DNA of 14,504 nt from the NCBI GenBank assembly GCA_003662985.1, contig QMZD01000010.1, forward strand, positions 1 through 14,504, written 5' to 3'. The notes below the pieces were generated by a model that saw nothing but the letters and a program-made list of their open reading frames with translations, made no database searches and was not told where the DNA came from. The stretch is from Archaeoglobales archaeon (GTDB lineage: Archaea > Halobacteriota > Archaeoglobi > Archaeoglobales > Archaeoglobaceae). The stretch's first letter is position 1. Each line of letters starts with the position of its first letter. Both the position numbers and the translations under genes were made by a program. Below are positions 1 to 6,371 of the stretch, in pieces.

Positions 1-2127
1 GGCTATGACAGGACCGATATTGGATATTGCCGAGACTATGTACTCCTGCTGCTCCTTTAAACTCTTCTTCGTCTTTCCTGTGTGAAGGACAACCTCCCTA
101 GCTTTAAGTTCTTGCTCCCTCCTCGCTATAGCCATCAGAATTTCTGCTGTTTCTTTAGATGATTTCGTCTGGATTATGGGGATGCCGAGGTCAACGACTA
201 TTGCAGCTAATGCCCCCCTGATCGCATTAGGATGCAGCCTACCGTAGAGCTCTCCCTCTATTATCAAGACTGGTCTCGAATAGCTCTTTCTTAAGTTAAG
301 AAGCTGGGAAAAAAGATCTCTTTCACCTTTTATAAGGCTCTCAATGAAATCATCAGACGTCTTTCTCTCCACGGCCACTCTATCACTCAGAACGTAGTCG
401 GCAACCTCGAGGTTCTTTACTTTCAGCTCAACGTTCGAGTACAGCTCCTTTACCACACCACTCTTCATTTCCCTCGAATCCACGTAGATCAAGATGTTCT
501 TCGCCTTTTCAGCTTCTTTTTCCAATTCATTCGAGGTTTCAAAGTGGAAAAGGGTACTCTGTCCCTTTCTTTTCATGCTTTCCTTTATCCTGTAGATCTG
601 ATCGTACATCATTCTTTCCTTCCTCAGACTGCTCCAGTAATATACCTCATCCCTTGTCCCTTTTGTAATCAGCACAACTATCTTCCCCTTTCTCGCCCTT
701 CCAGTCCTTCCTTTCCTCTGGATCGTTCTTATCTCTGAGGGGACAGCCTCGTAAAAAATAACGAGATCCGTTGATGGAATATCCAATCCTTCCTCGCCTA
801 TCGATGTCGCAACGAGAACGTTGAATTCACCTTCTCTGAACTTCGATAACACCTCCACCTGCTCCCTCTGCTTCATTCCGCGATCATCAACTCTATTCGA
901 TTGCCCGATGAACTTCGATGCTCTAACCCCTTCAATCCTGTTTATTTCATTGACTAGGGTCTCGGCGGTATCTCGATAGCTACAGAAAACGATTATTCTT
1001 GTGTCGTCCGCTATTTCATCCTTTATTATCTCTTTCAGCTTCTCCAGCTTGGGATGATCTACTCTGCAATTCAGGGCTTTTAACATAGCTTCGCGAAAGA
1101 CAGTATCTGACAAAAGATTTTTCGCCGCTCTACTCCCTCCTCTCGCCTTTCCTTCCTTTATAAGCCTCCTCAGATAATTTTTAACGGCCTCAATGCCCTG
1201 AGTTTCAATCAGCTCGATTCCATGGGAGATTTTCAGAATCTCTGCCATAATCGATATCGCTTCGAAAATAGCCGGATCCTTGCTTTCCATCGCCTCGGCA
1301 TGCATAGCTTCTTGCAGAGCAAGTAGTTCACGCTTCGATAGATCCGGACTGGCGTTAAAACCGAGACTTTCAAGCCTCTTAAATCTAAGCCTAATTGCCC
1401 TCTCAAATTTTTCCCTCACTTCCTTAAGCTCCTCGGGCATATCAACTTTAATCCACTCGATCTTTTTACCATGAACGTAGGGCCTGACATCGATGTCGTG
1501 TTCCGTTCTGATCTCGATCTCCTCTATTCCAAGATTCTCCACAACTTCTGTTATCCTCTCAACATCGCTTCCAGGAGAGGCGGTGATTCCAAGTATAAGC
1601 GGATTTTCAGCCTCTTTGAGGTATCTTTTAGCAATGAAAACATAGGAATAGTTCCCAACAGCCCGATGGGCTTCATCAAAGGTAACATGCACGACATTCT
1701 TTAAAAAGAACTTTCCGGAGACTATATCGTTCTCTATCACCTGAGGGGTTGAAACTATTACCTTAGCTTTTTCGTACAGTTCCTCTCTTTTCTCGGGTGC
1801 AATCTCACCGGAAAGGGAAACTATCTCCTCAGGATCGAGCCTGAGATTCTTTCTCAGAAAACTTGCGTGCTGCTCAACCAGAGGCTTGGTAGGAGCAAGA
1901 AAAAGGGCTTTTCCATCAAAATTGAGAAGTCTTGAGGCTATGACATACAAAGCGATAACGGTTTTTCCCAATCCTGTGGGAAGTACAACGAGGGTGTTTT
2001 TCATTAAAGCCGTTGCGGCAATTGAAACCTGGTATGCTCTTCTCTCTATCGCTTTATCTTTGATGAGCGGATGGCTAATGTATTCAATTTCAGCAAAGGT
2101 GAATTTCTTTGAGTTTAAACTCTCCAC
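1..2127 (-). CDS. hef: Hef-type fork-structure helicase/nuclease (XPF family), 5' part, 3' end outside the window
   Basis: Partial gene of 709 codons, open to the left edge in one frame. The N-terminal half is an SF2 helicase of the FANCM/Hef kind: Walker A PTGLGKT at residues 50-56, DEAH box at 151-154, and a conserved C-terminal helicase segment ending in the motif QRKGRTGRARKG. The C-terminal part is an ERCC4/XPF nuclease with the catalytic motif ERKTSDDF at 587-594 preceded by VADYVLSDR. The visible end, AISNIGPVIA, is where the helix-hairpin-helix tail of Hef normally begins. The family unwinds stalled or branched replication forks and cuts the fork structure. The chosen start is a GTG at 2127, placed 24 bases after a good TATA box, so the mRNA is probably leaderless; homologues begin close to the EYISHPLI segment found soon after. 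It is transcribed away from the radical SAM gene. No frameshift seen. Confidence 0.95.
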   Translation of the reverse strand, partial: MESLNSKKFTFAEIEYISHPLIKDKAIERRAYQVSIAATALMKNTLVVLPTGLGKTVIALYVIASRLLNFDGKALFLAPTKPLVEQHASFLRKNLRLDPEEIVSLSGEIAPEKREELYEKAKVIVSTPQVIENDIVSGKFFLKNVVHVTFDEAHRAVGNYSYVFIAKRYLKEAENPLILGITASPGSDVERITEVVENLGIEEIEIRTEHDIDVRPYVHGKKIEWIKVDMPEELKEVREKFERAIRLRFKRLESLGFNASPDLSKRELLALQEAMHAEAMESKDPAIFEAISIMAEILKISHGIELIETQGIEAVKNYLRRLIKEGKARGGSRAAKNLLSDTVFREAMLKALNCRVDHPKLEKLKEIIKDEIADDTRIIVFCSYRDTAETLVNEINRIEGVRASKFIGQSNRVDDRGMKQREQVEVLSKFREGEFNVLVATSIGEEGLDIPSTDLVIFYEAVPSEIRTIQRKGRTGRARKGKIVVLITKGTRDEVYYWSSLRKERMMYDQIYRIKESMKRKGQSTLFHFETSNELEKEAEKAKNILIYVDSREMKSGVVKELYSNVELKVKNLEVADYVLSDRVAVERKTSDDFIESLIKGERDLFSQLLNLRKSYSRPVLIIEGELYGRLHPNAIRGALAAIVVDLGIPIIQTKSSKETAEILMAIARREQELKAREVVLHTGKTKKSLKEQQEYIVSAISNIGPVIA

Positions 2128-2146
2128 GGATGAAGGAGAGCAGAAG

Positions 2147-2155
2147 AATATAAAA
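2147..2155 (-). promoter_or_regulatory. TATA box of hef
   Basis: On the minus strand the sequence reads TTTTATATT, centred 24 bases before the GTG at 2127. This is the usual archaeal distance from TATA to transcription start and supports a leaderless GTG start. There is no Shine-Dalgarno sequence in front of the GTG. Confidence 0.6.
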
Positions 2156-2196
2156 GGTTTAGGGGGTGTTTGAAACTGGATTCTATTAATGGTGGG

Positions 2197-2214
2197 ATTG
2201 GCTATTATACCAAT
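2197..2214. promoter_or_regulatory. Short inverted repeat between hef and the radical SAM gene
   Basis: ATTGG and CCAAT arms of 5 bases flank an 8-base AT-rich centre. It sits between the two divergent promoters, just ahead of the TATA box of the radical SAM gene, so it could be an operator. The arms are short and could occur by chance. Confidence 0.2.
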
Positions 2215-2220
2215 GGACGC

Positions 2221-2229
2221 ATACTTTTA
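2221..2229 (+). promoter_or_regulatory. TATA box of the radical SAM gene
   Basis: The sequence ATACTTTTA is centred about 28 bases ahead of the GTG at 2254. With no Shine-Dalgarno sequence before the GTG, a leaderless transcript starting at or near 2254 is likely. Confidence 0.45.
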
Positions 2230-2253
2230 TTCCAGAAAATGTAATAGATTCTT

Positions 2254-3276
2254 GTGCAGTGCAACTTAATCAAACAAGGGTTCGAACGAGGTTCGTGTGA
2301 TGTTAAGGTCAACGACAAGGTTAAGCGGGCATGTGAGGCTACGTTAAAATTCAATGGCACTTGGCATCGGCTCATCAAGTCTATCCATCTCTCTCGGCCC
2401 GAGGACTACCTCAGCATCTACCAGAGCGGTTGCAATCATAGCTGTTTGAAATGCCACTCTTGGTATTTCACGCAGATTGCAAATGGGTATTGGCTTTCGA
2501 CAGATCAGATTGCTGAGACCGCTGAAGAATACGAGAAAAGTGTTACAGTGAAAGAGCCGAGAAAAAGGGCTACAATGTGGCATGCAACAGACCTTTGCAG
2601 ACATTGCGGCAGTTGTGTTTTAGTTGGCAGGAGGGGAGAGCTTTGCCCAAAGAAGCTGTCACCTGAGCAAATAGTATGGAGTCCCCAAGGATACGGGCCG
2701 GCAAGAAACATAGTCGCCTTTACCGGGGGCGATATCGTTTGCAAAGCTGAGTTTTACGCTGAGGCTGCCGAAAAGATAAAAGAGAAGACAAAGCTGTGGG
2801 TTCTGATAGAAACAAACGGATACGGATTAACTCCCAAAAATTTGGATCTACTGGCAAATATGGGAGTCGACAGCTTCTGGCTGGACATCAAAGCATACAA
2901 CGAAGAGATCTATAGAAAACTGTGCGGAACGACCAATCGCTGGATTTTAAAAACTCCTGAGTGGATCGTTGAGAGGGAATTCGTTTTAGAGATCTGCATG
3001 CTTTACGTCCCACATTGGATTGAGATCGATCAGCTAAAAGCCGTTGCAAAGTTAATTGCCGATATCGACGAGCGGATACCTTTCACAATTCTCGCATACT
3101 TCCCGGAGTATAAGATGAAGGTAAGAAGTCCGAACTTAATGGAAATGATTCAGGCTTGTTTGGCCGTTAGAGATGCCGGAATCAAAAACGTCAAGCTCGG
3201 AAACTTGGGTGTGTTTGCAAAGAGCGATGAAGAGGTAAATCTTTTGTTTGGAGTTCTTGGGGATGAGATTCTATAA
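2254..3276 (+). CDS. Radical SAM protein with an additional cysteine cluster (pyruvate formate-lyase activase-like)
   Basis: 340 residues. The radical SAM iron-sulfur motif CNHSCLKC (C60, C64, C67) is followed by aromatic residues as in activase-like members, then by the GGD element near 158-160 (FTGGD), matching the SAM-binding GGE motif, and by IETNG at 185-189. Between them lies a second cluster of cysteines, C115, C118, C121 and C131 (CX2CX2CX9C), which could hold an auxiliary iron-sulfur cluster. The family cleaves S-adenosylmethionine to make a 5'-deoxyadenosyl radical; the substrate here is unknown. Start is GTG, chosen from the leaderless promoter; a start further in cannot be excluded because the first 40 residues carry no motif. 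It ends one base before the stop of the convergent CDP-alcohol transferase gene. No operon partner points to a pathway. Confidence 0.85.
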   Translation: MQCNLIKQGFERGSCDVKVNDKVKRACEATLKFNGTWHRLIKSIHLSRPEDYLSIYQSGCNHSCLKCHSWYFTQIANGYWLSTDQIAETAEEYEKSVTVKEPRKRATMWHATDLCRHCGSCVLVGRRGELCPKKLSPEQIVWSPQGYGPARNIVAFTGGDIVCKAEFYAEAAEKIKEKTKLWVLIETNGYGLTPKNLDLLANMGVDSFWLDIKAYNEEIYRKLCGTTNRWILKTPEWIVEREFVLEICMLYVPHWIEIDQLKAVAKLIADIDERIPFTILAYFPEYKMKVRSPNLMEMIQACLAVRDAGIKNVKLGNLGVFAKSDEEVNLLFGVLGDEIL

Positions 3277-3277
3277 T

Positions 3278-3829
3278 TTAGGATACTGCCTGCATTTTCC
3301 TCACCGTATGGGCCATTCTGTGGATTGTGGTCAGAATCCCCAAGAAGGCTATAATCGCAAGGGTTGCAAAATACTGCTGAAGAAGTAAGCCGATCATTAT
3401 TATCGCCAACCTCGTGTCCCTGCTGCCTATACCAACCTTACATTCAACGTTATACGCTTCCGCCATCGCCCGTGAGATGCTCACGCCAAAGGAGCCGATT
3501 ATAGCAAGTATCCCGATTGCCCAAAGGTCTGAGGGGTTTAAACCTACGATACCTATGATGATGGCAGCATCAACGAACCTGTCGAAAATTCTGTCCAAAT
3601 ACCCTCCCAAAGCAGTGACTCTGCCAGTCAATCTGGCGAGATCACCGTCTGTACAGTCTAGAATTTGCGAAATGAAGATGATGATGACCCCTTCAAAAAT
3701 TCTCCCATAGTATATAATTAATCCGGCCAAGATTCCGATTGCAGAAGCTATGATAGTGATGAGATTGGGGCTGACATTATATTTTGAGAGAAAACGAGCA
3801 AGAGGCCTAGAAAACCTCCGATAGACCAT
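3278..3829 (-). CDS. CDP-alcohol phosphatidyltransferase family membrane protein
   Basis: 183 residues from the first ATG. The family signature is complete: D58, D61-G62, A65-R66, G75, D79 and D83 (DGX2ARX8GX3DX3D), which binds two metal ions and moves a phospho-alcohol from a CDP-alcohol to an acceptor hydroxyl. The rest is hydrophobic helices, consistent with about six membrane spans. It is divergent from a nucleotidyltransferase whose product could be its CDP-linked substrate. Candidates are di-myo-inositol-phosphate-phosphate synthase or an archaetidyl-inositol-phosphate-type synthase; the sequence alone does not decide. The true start is probably earlier: the in-frame upstream segment DYFLTE resembles the normal N-terminus of relatives, a strong GGAGGTGAT lies at 3868-3860, and no ATG, GTG or TTG follows it in frame, only ATT at 3856 (see findings). 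Confidence 0.85.
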   Translation of the reverse strand: MVYRRFSRPLARFLSKYNVSPNLITIIASAIGILAGLIIYYGRIFEGVIIIFISQILDCTDGDLARLTGRVTALGGYLDRIFDRFVDAAIIIGIVGLNPSDLWAIGILAIIGSFGVSISRAMAEAYNVECKVGIGSRDTRLAIIMIGLLLQQYFATLAIIAFLGILTTIHRMAHTVRKMQAVS

Positions 3830-3909
3830 TTCTGTCAGAAAATAATCCCATTTAATAAAATCACCTCCCAGTGGGTAAATCTTAAATAATCTGACATTTA
3901 AATGTTTTT
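3830..3909. promoter_or_regulatory. Divergent promoter region between CDP-alcohol transferase and nucleotidyltransferase genes
   Basis: For the plus gene, CTTAAATA at 3881-3888 is centred 25 bases before the ATG at 3910, giving a leaderless mRNA. For the minus gene, TTTAAAT at 3897-3903 predicts a start near 3874, just ahead of a near-perfect Shine-Dalgarno sequence GGAGGTGAT (3868 to 3860). The two TATA boxes are only about 15 bases apart, so the genes probably compete for or share transcription factors. Confidence 0.5.
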
Positions 3910-4653
3910 ATGGAGGCTGTTATCCTAGCAGCGGGTTATGGTTCTAGGCTTGGTTACGTCACCGATAATATCCCCAAGTCACTTATCACCATCGGTGGTA
4001 AAACCCTGCTGGATAGGACTTTAAAAATACTCAGAAAAAACAACGTTAGAGATATCGTAATCGTTACCGGATACAGGAGAGATAAAATCCTTGAGCATCT
4101 AAAGGAGAAATACTACCTCAACATAAATTTCGTTCATAATCATGATTACGATACAACAAACAATATTTACAGCCTCTATCTGGCAAAAAAAGCCCTGTCA
4201 GGAGGTGATTTCTACATCATCAATTCCGACGTTCTCTTTCATGAAAGAATCTTTCAGCATCTCCATGCCAGCAGAAAGAAGGGGCTTGTTCTGTCGGTTG
4301 ATACAACGAAGAAGCTAACAGATGAGTCGATGAAGGTTGTTTCAATTGGAGAAAGGCTCATCTGGATAAGCAAGAAGATACCCATCCAAGAAGCTTCAGG
4401 GGAGTACATCGGGCTCGCAAAGGTAACCGAAGAGGAACACGCTAAGCTTTTCAGATCGCTGAAACATGTCATGAAAAATAAAGGTGTTCACGTTTTTTAC
4501 GAGGATGCTTTCCAGCACATGATGGATACGGGCAGCAGCGTTACCTACGAGCCAACAAGGGGTCTTCCATGGATAGAAATCGATACCCTCGAAGATCTAA
4601 GGATAGCAAGAGAAAAAGTATATCCGAGAATAGTGAGGGCTAAATATCAGTAG
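3910..4653 (+). CDS. Sugar/polyol-phosphate nucleotidyltransferase (possible inositol-1-phosphate cytidylyltransferase)
   Basis: 247 residues, cytoplasmic. The N-terminus has the nucleotidyltransferase signature LAAGYGSRLG with K23 following (PKSL), then NNIYSLY near 84-90, IINSDV with metal-binding D107, and the C-terminal element WIEIDTLEDL with D225. This arrangement is that of the LicC/COG1213-like group, which makes CDP-choline or CDP-inositol, rather than that of large dTDP/GDP-sugar enzymes. In Archaeoglobus and other thermophiles, inositol-phosphate cytidylyltransferase and the following CDP-alcohol transferase are often fused or paired; here they are separate and divergent. The substrate is therefore inferred: inositol-1-phosphate is the leading guess, another sugar phosphate is possible. 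Start is the ATG 25 bases after the TATA box. Confidence 0.8.
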   Translation: MEAVILAAGYGSRLGYVTDNIPKSLITIGGKTLLDRTLKILRKNNVRDIVIVTGYRRDKILEHLKEKYYLNINFVHNHDYDTTNNIYSLYLAKKALSGGDFYIINSDVLFHERIFQHLHASRKKGLVLSVDTTKKLTDESMKVVSIGERLIWISKKIPIQEASGEYIGLAKVTEEEHAKLFRSLKHVMKNKGVHVFYEDAFQHMMDTGSSVTYEPTRGLPWIEIDTLEDLRIAREKVYPRIVRAKYQ

Positions 4654-4694
4654 AAAGATTATTTTTCCGCAGATACGACGTTCCTTTGATTCCA

Positions 4695-4708
4695 TTATTT
4701 TATTTTAT
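4695..4708 (+). terminator. T-rich probable terminator of the nucleotidyltransferase gene
   Basis: A TTATTTTATTTTAT tract lies about 40 bases after the nucleotidyltransferase stop, with an earlier short T run at 4662-4666. Archaeal termination depends on such T-rich tracts. It overlaps the end of the convergent DUF22 pseudogene. Confidence 0.35.
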
Positions 4709-5161
4709 CTACGTCCACTGACAGAAGATCTGATGCTTCTTTCAGCAGCTTTAAGATTCTCTCACTCCCACTAATAATATTGTATTGAGAACCTTGAGAA
4801 TCCCAGCTATCTCTCCCTTCTTTATCGCCTTCAAACAACAGGTATAAACAGAGCATGGGTAACTTGTGTTTTTCTTCAATCTTTTTTTTTGCTTCCCCAC
4901 ACGGTGAACATCCAAAAGCGCCCCAATGGATGTCTTCATTACAAAGAGTGGAGGAAACCACAGTATTAGGCTCGAGTTCGATGTCCTCCACCTTACTGCT
5001 TCACCCTCGATTTCTATTGTTCCATCGGCAACAAGAATCTCCCACTTACCGTATGGTGTTTCCTCATGACCGTAAGGTGGTATTTCAATTTCTTCCCGAT
5101 AGATATTCCCGTTATCAGCGTAAACGATCTTAGCCTTGCCGATCGGTTTTGATCGTTCCAA
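4695..5161 (-). pseudogene. Decayed DUF22-domain gene with several frameshifts
   Basis: The DUF22 pattern can be followed from a TTG at 5161 to a TAA at 4695, but only by hopping between two frames. Frame A carries the N-terminus (KIVYADNGN, WEILVADG), frame B continues with VEDIELEPNTVVSS, frame A resumes with VMKTSIGALLDVHRVG (equivalent to IMRHALGTVVDVV of the intact relatives), frame B gives EAKKKIEEKHKLPM, frame A gives AIKKGEIAGILKVLN (equivalent to EVKKGDLIGVLKV), and frame B ends with LLKEASDLLSV. That makes about five frame changes in 156 codons. The first, near 4992-4996, is explained by loss of one A: GTA-AAG-GTG-GAG would restore VKVED. It begins 21 bases after the stop of the RHH regulator gene on the same strand, so the two probably formed an operon. 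A run of sequencing errors is unlikely because neighbouring genes are intact. Confidence 0.85.
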
Positions 5162-5182
5162 AGATAGCTTTTCTAGTGGAGG

Positions 5183-5725
5183 CTAATTTTCGATAATGAT
5201 TATTTTCCTATAGTACTCCTTTATCTCTGCATTGAATTCCATTGCCTCAAAAACACCTTTCAAAAACTCCTCAAGGATTCTCTGTTCATTTTTTACAGAC
5301 AAAACAAGGATATAAGTCTTTTTAGAATCCAGTTTTAGTCTGAACCAGTTTTCATGTTCTAAATACCCTAAAACCTCTTCAATTGAATGAAATCCACGTT
5401 TACGAAACTGGATTCCATGTTCGTAGCCAACATTTTTTACAACCTTAAAGAACTCCTCTCTTTTCTTCTCATCTATCATCTCAAGGATCGCTGACCAAAT
5501 CTCGATATCTACTATAACGTGTTCTTCACCAGATAAAAGCTCTGAATATATCAGCGCATCCTCAAACGCCTTTAGATCTCCATTTTTTGACATTCTAGAC
5601 AAAATATTTATGGATCTACGGACAATCTCAGATATTGACTTTTGTTCTCTTTCGACGAGTTCCTCTAGTATACGATAGGTAGAAGGATCGACCGCAACAG
5701 AAAGTCTCCTAGTTTTTAGTGCCAT
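5183..5725 (-). CDS. Ribbon-helix-helix (CopG-like) regulator with a large C-terminal domain, copy 1
   Basis: 180 residues. Residues 6-46 form a ribbon-helix-helix DNA-binding domain: the strand RRLSVAVD, then two helices with the SISEIVRRSI pattern. Residues 57-180 are an unrecognised domain shared with the paralogue at 13442: E67-H-V-I-V-D-I-E-I-W, FRKRGF, YLEHENWFRLKL, LVLSVKNEQ and a basic YRKIIII end. By analogy with NikR-like proteins, the C-terminal part may sense a ligand or set oligomerisation; which ligand is unknown. It lies directly upstream of the DUF22 pseudogene, and its paralogue sits beside the intact DUF22/TSUP cluster, so both may regulate DUF22 genes. The ATG at 5725 is 27 bases after a TATA-like element, giving a leaderless start. 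Confidence 0.8.
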   Translation of the reverse strand: MALKTRRLSVAVDPSTYRILEELVEREQKSISEIVRRSINILSRMSKNGDLKAFEDALIYSELLSGEEHVIVDIEIWSAILEMIDEKKREEFFKVVKNVGYEHGIQFRKRGFHSIEEVLGYLEHENWFRLKLDSKKTYILVLSVKNEQRILEEFLKGVFEAMEFNAEIKEYYRKIIIIEN

Positions 5726-5748
5726 TGGCTACAGTTAAAACTCATTTC

Positions 5749-5756
5749 ATAAAAAT
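5749..5756 (-). promoter_or_regulatory. TATA-like element of the RHH gene
   Basis: On the minus strand the sequence TTTTTATG is centred 27 bases before the ATG at 5725. There is no Shine-Dalgarno sequence before the ATG. Confidence 0.4.
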
Positions 5757-5773
5757 TTTTCCTACTCAACACC

Positions 5774-5793
5774 AGAAATTAAAAGAAATTAAA
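5774..5793. repeat. Tandem 10-bp repeat upstream of the RHH gene, possible operator
   Basis: AGAAATTAAA occurs twice in direct tandem (5774-5783 and 5784-5793), one helical turn apart, about 20 bases upstream of the TATA box of the RHH gene. RHH proteins often bind tandem sites on one face of DNA, so this may be an autoregulatory site. AT richness makes chance likely enough to keep confidence low. Confidence 0.3.
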
Positions 5794-5806
5794 TTTTACA
5801 AAAATA

Positions 5807-6001
5807 TTACCTACTTGGTGAAAACAGAAACAGTAAAATTATCAGGATCAGGAACCCTCCCATCATGAAGATCATAAAATTCCTCTGCTTTTTCCTTTCT
5901 TTCTCAAGAGTTCGCTGGCATTCCTCGCTACATGTTATTTCATCGGGCTCAATCGCTTTACCACAAATGACGCAATGCCTATGAGGAACTATACCCGGCA
6001 A
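5807..6001 (-). CDS. Small zinc-ribbon membrane protein, DUF2116-like
   Basis: 64 residues. The N-terminus has a zinc ribbon made of H9-C10-x2-C13 and C24-x3-C28 (HCVICGK, TCSEECQ), followed by a charged helix (LEKERKKQRN) and a single hydrophobic membrane segment at about residues 43-60, then a short SPSR tail. This layout matches archaeal DUF2116 proteins as I remember them; function unknown, probably a membrane-anchored zinc-finger facing the cytoplasm. The start is a TTG at 6001, chosen because a strong Shine-Dalgarno sequence GGGGGTGAT precedes it by the right distance and no ATG is available nearby. It is the last gene before the miniature transposable element, which inserted just upstream of its promoter. 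Confidence 0.8.
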   Translation of the reverse strand: MPGIVPHRHCVICGKAIEPDEITCSEECQRTLEKERKKQRNFMIFMMGGFLILIILLFLFSPSR

Positions 6002-6032
6002 TTAGATCACCCCCTGAACATTTGATTGATCA

Positions 6033-6041
6033 TTAATAAAC
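6033..6041 (-). promoter_or_regulatory. TATA box of the zinc-ribbon membrane protein gene
   Basis: The minus strand reads GTTTATTAA here, preceded by a purine-rich AGAAAA resembling a BRE at about 6042-6047. A transcript starting near 6012 would carry the GGGGGTGAT ribosome site. The left target duplication of the transposable element begins at 6047, at the edge of this promoter. Confidence 0.45.
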
Positions 6042-6046
6042 TTTTC

Positions 6047-6055
6047 TTAATGAAT
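6047..6055. repeat. Left target-site duplication of the miniature element
   Basis: TTAATGAAT, identical to 6345-6353, directly abuts the left terminal inverted repeat. A perfect 9-base copy on each side is the mark of transposase-made insertion. Confidence 0.85.
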
Positions 6056-6134
6056 GGCTTTGGGACAAAATTACCCAACCCTGATTGCAAACAGGTTGTG
6101 CTACAGCGATTCATGCTAAGAATTCAACCGAAAA

Positions 6135-6143
6135 GTATTTAAG
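6135..6143 (+). promoter_or_regulatory. Promoter of the DUF2080-like gene inside the element
   Basis: A BRE-like CCGAAAA (6128-6134) is followed by GTATTTAAG, centred 27 bases before the ATG at 6166. The element therefore carries its own archaeal promoter. Confidence 0.5.
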
Positions 6144-6165
6144 TATTTCTATGGATATACTAAAT

Positions 6166-6324
6166 ATGAGGAGGGTTGAGGTGAAGAAAGGTGACTTCGT
6201 GCTGAGAGAAGAGGTGGAGGTTGTTTTTGAGAAGAAAGTCACACCCTTTGGCAATTCAGCTAAAGTTGATGTTCCAAAGAGGTATATCGGGTGGAGAGCT
6301 TATGTAATCGTTGTCAGGGATTAG
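6166..6324 (+). CDS. DUF2080-like transposon-encoded small protein
   Basis: 52 residues from the ATG at 6166. The core FEKKVTPFGNSAKVDVPKRY matches the archaeal DUF2080 family of transposon-encoded proteins (pattern VTxxGNSxKVxVPKxxxG), which looks like an AbrB/SpoVT-type swapped-hairpin DNA-binding fold; this fold assignment is inference. It lies wholly inside the 289-bp element and its stop is only 4 bases from the right inverted repeat. A longer reading frame opens at 6085, but the promoter spacing and the family N-terminus support 6166; the methionine at 6151 is an alternative. It may bind the element's ends or regulate transposition. Confidence 0.75.
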   Translation: MRRVEVKKGDFVLREEVEVVFEKKVTPFGNSAKVDVPKRYIGWRAYVIVVRD

Positions 6325-6344
6325 GAGAATTTTGTCCCAAAACC

Positions 6345-6353
6345 TTAATGAAT
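6345..6353. repeat. Right target-site duplication of the miniature element
   Basis: TTAATGAAT, identical to 6047-6055, directly after the right terminal inverted repeat. Confidence 0.85.
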
Positions 6354-6360
6354 AAAAAAG
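6351..6360 (-). terminator. T-rich tract ending the gene at 6372-6680
   Basis: On the minus strand the sequence reads CTTTTTTATT, 12 bases after the stop codon of the upstream gene. It partly overlaps the right target duplication, so the element inserted at the end of this transcription unit. Confidence 0.35.
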
Positions 6361-6371
6361 TTAGAATTCGA

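Larger units (their letters stand above)
6056..6344. mobile_element. 289-bp miniature transposable element (MITE-like) carrying a DUF2080-like gene
   Basis: Terminal inverted repeats of 17 bases: left GGCTTTGGGACAAAATT (6056-6072) and, read on the minus strand from 6344 to 6328, GGTTTTGGGACAAAATT, one mismatch. Both ends are flanked by the perfect 9-base direct repeat TTAATGAAT. The only gene inside is a 52-codon DUF2080-like gene; there is no transposase, so the element needs one in trans. The structure (two-gene parent with a small DUF2080 partner, 8-12 base duplications) recalls the ISA1214 group known from Archaeoglobus, but that assignment is from memory. It inserted between the promoter of the zinc-ribbon gene and the T-rich tract ending the next gene, in a harmless gap. 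Confidence 0.85.

Noticed and set aside
544..2173. Four plus-strand open frames of 64-95 codons
   Set aside because: They lie opposite hef, whose helicase and nuclease motifs are continuous on the minus strand.
4881..4890. Homopolymer run of T in the decayed DUF22 gene as a sequencing-error or slippage site
   Set aside because: The DUF22 frame is continuous across this run; the frame changes lie elsewhere, so a single slip here does not explain the decay.
4855..5133. 92-codon plus-strand frame opposite the decayed DUF22 gene
   Set aside because: Composition is that of an antisense reading and it has no promoter; the minus strand retains recognisable DUF22 segments.
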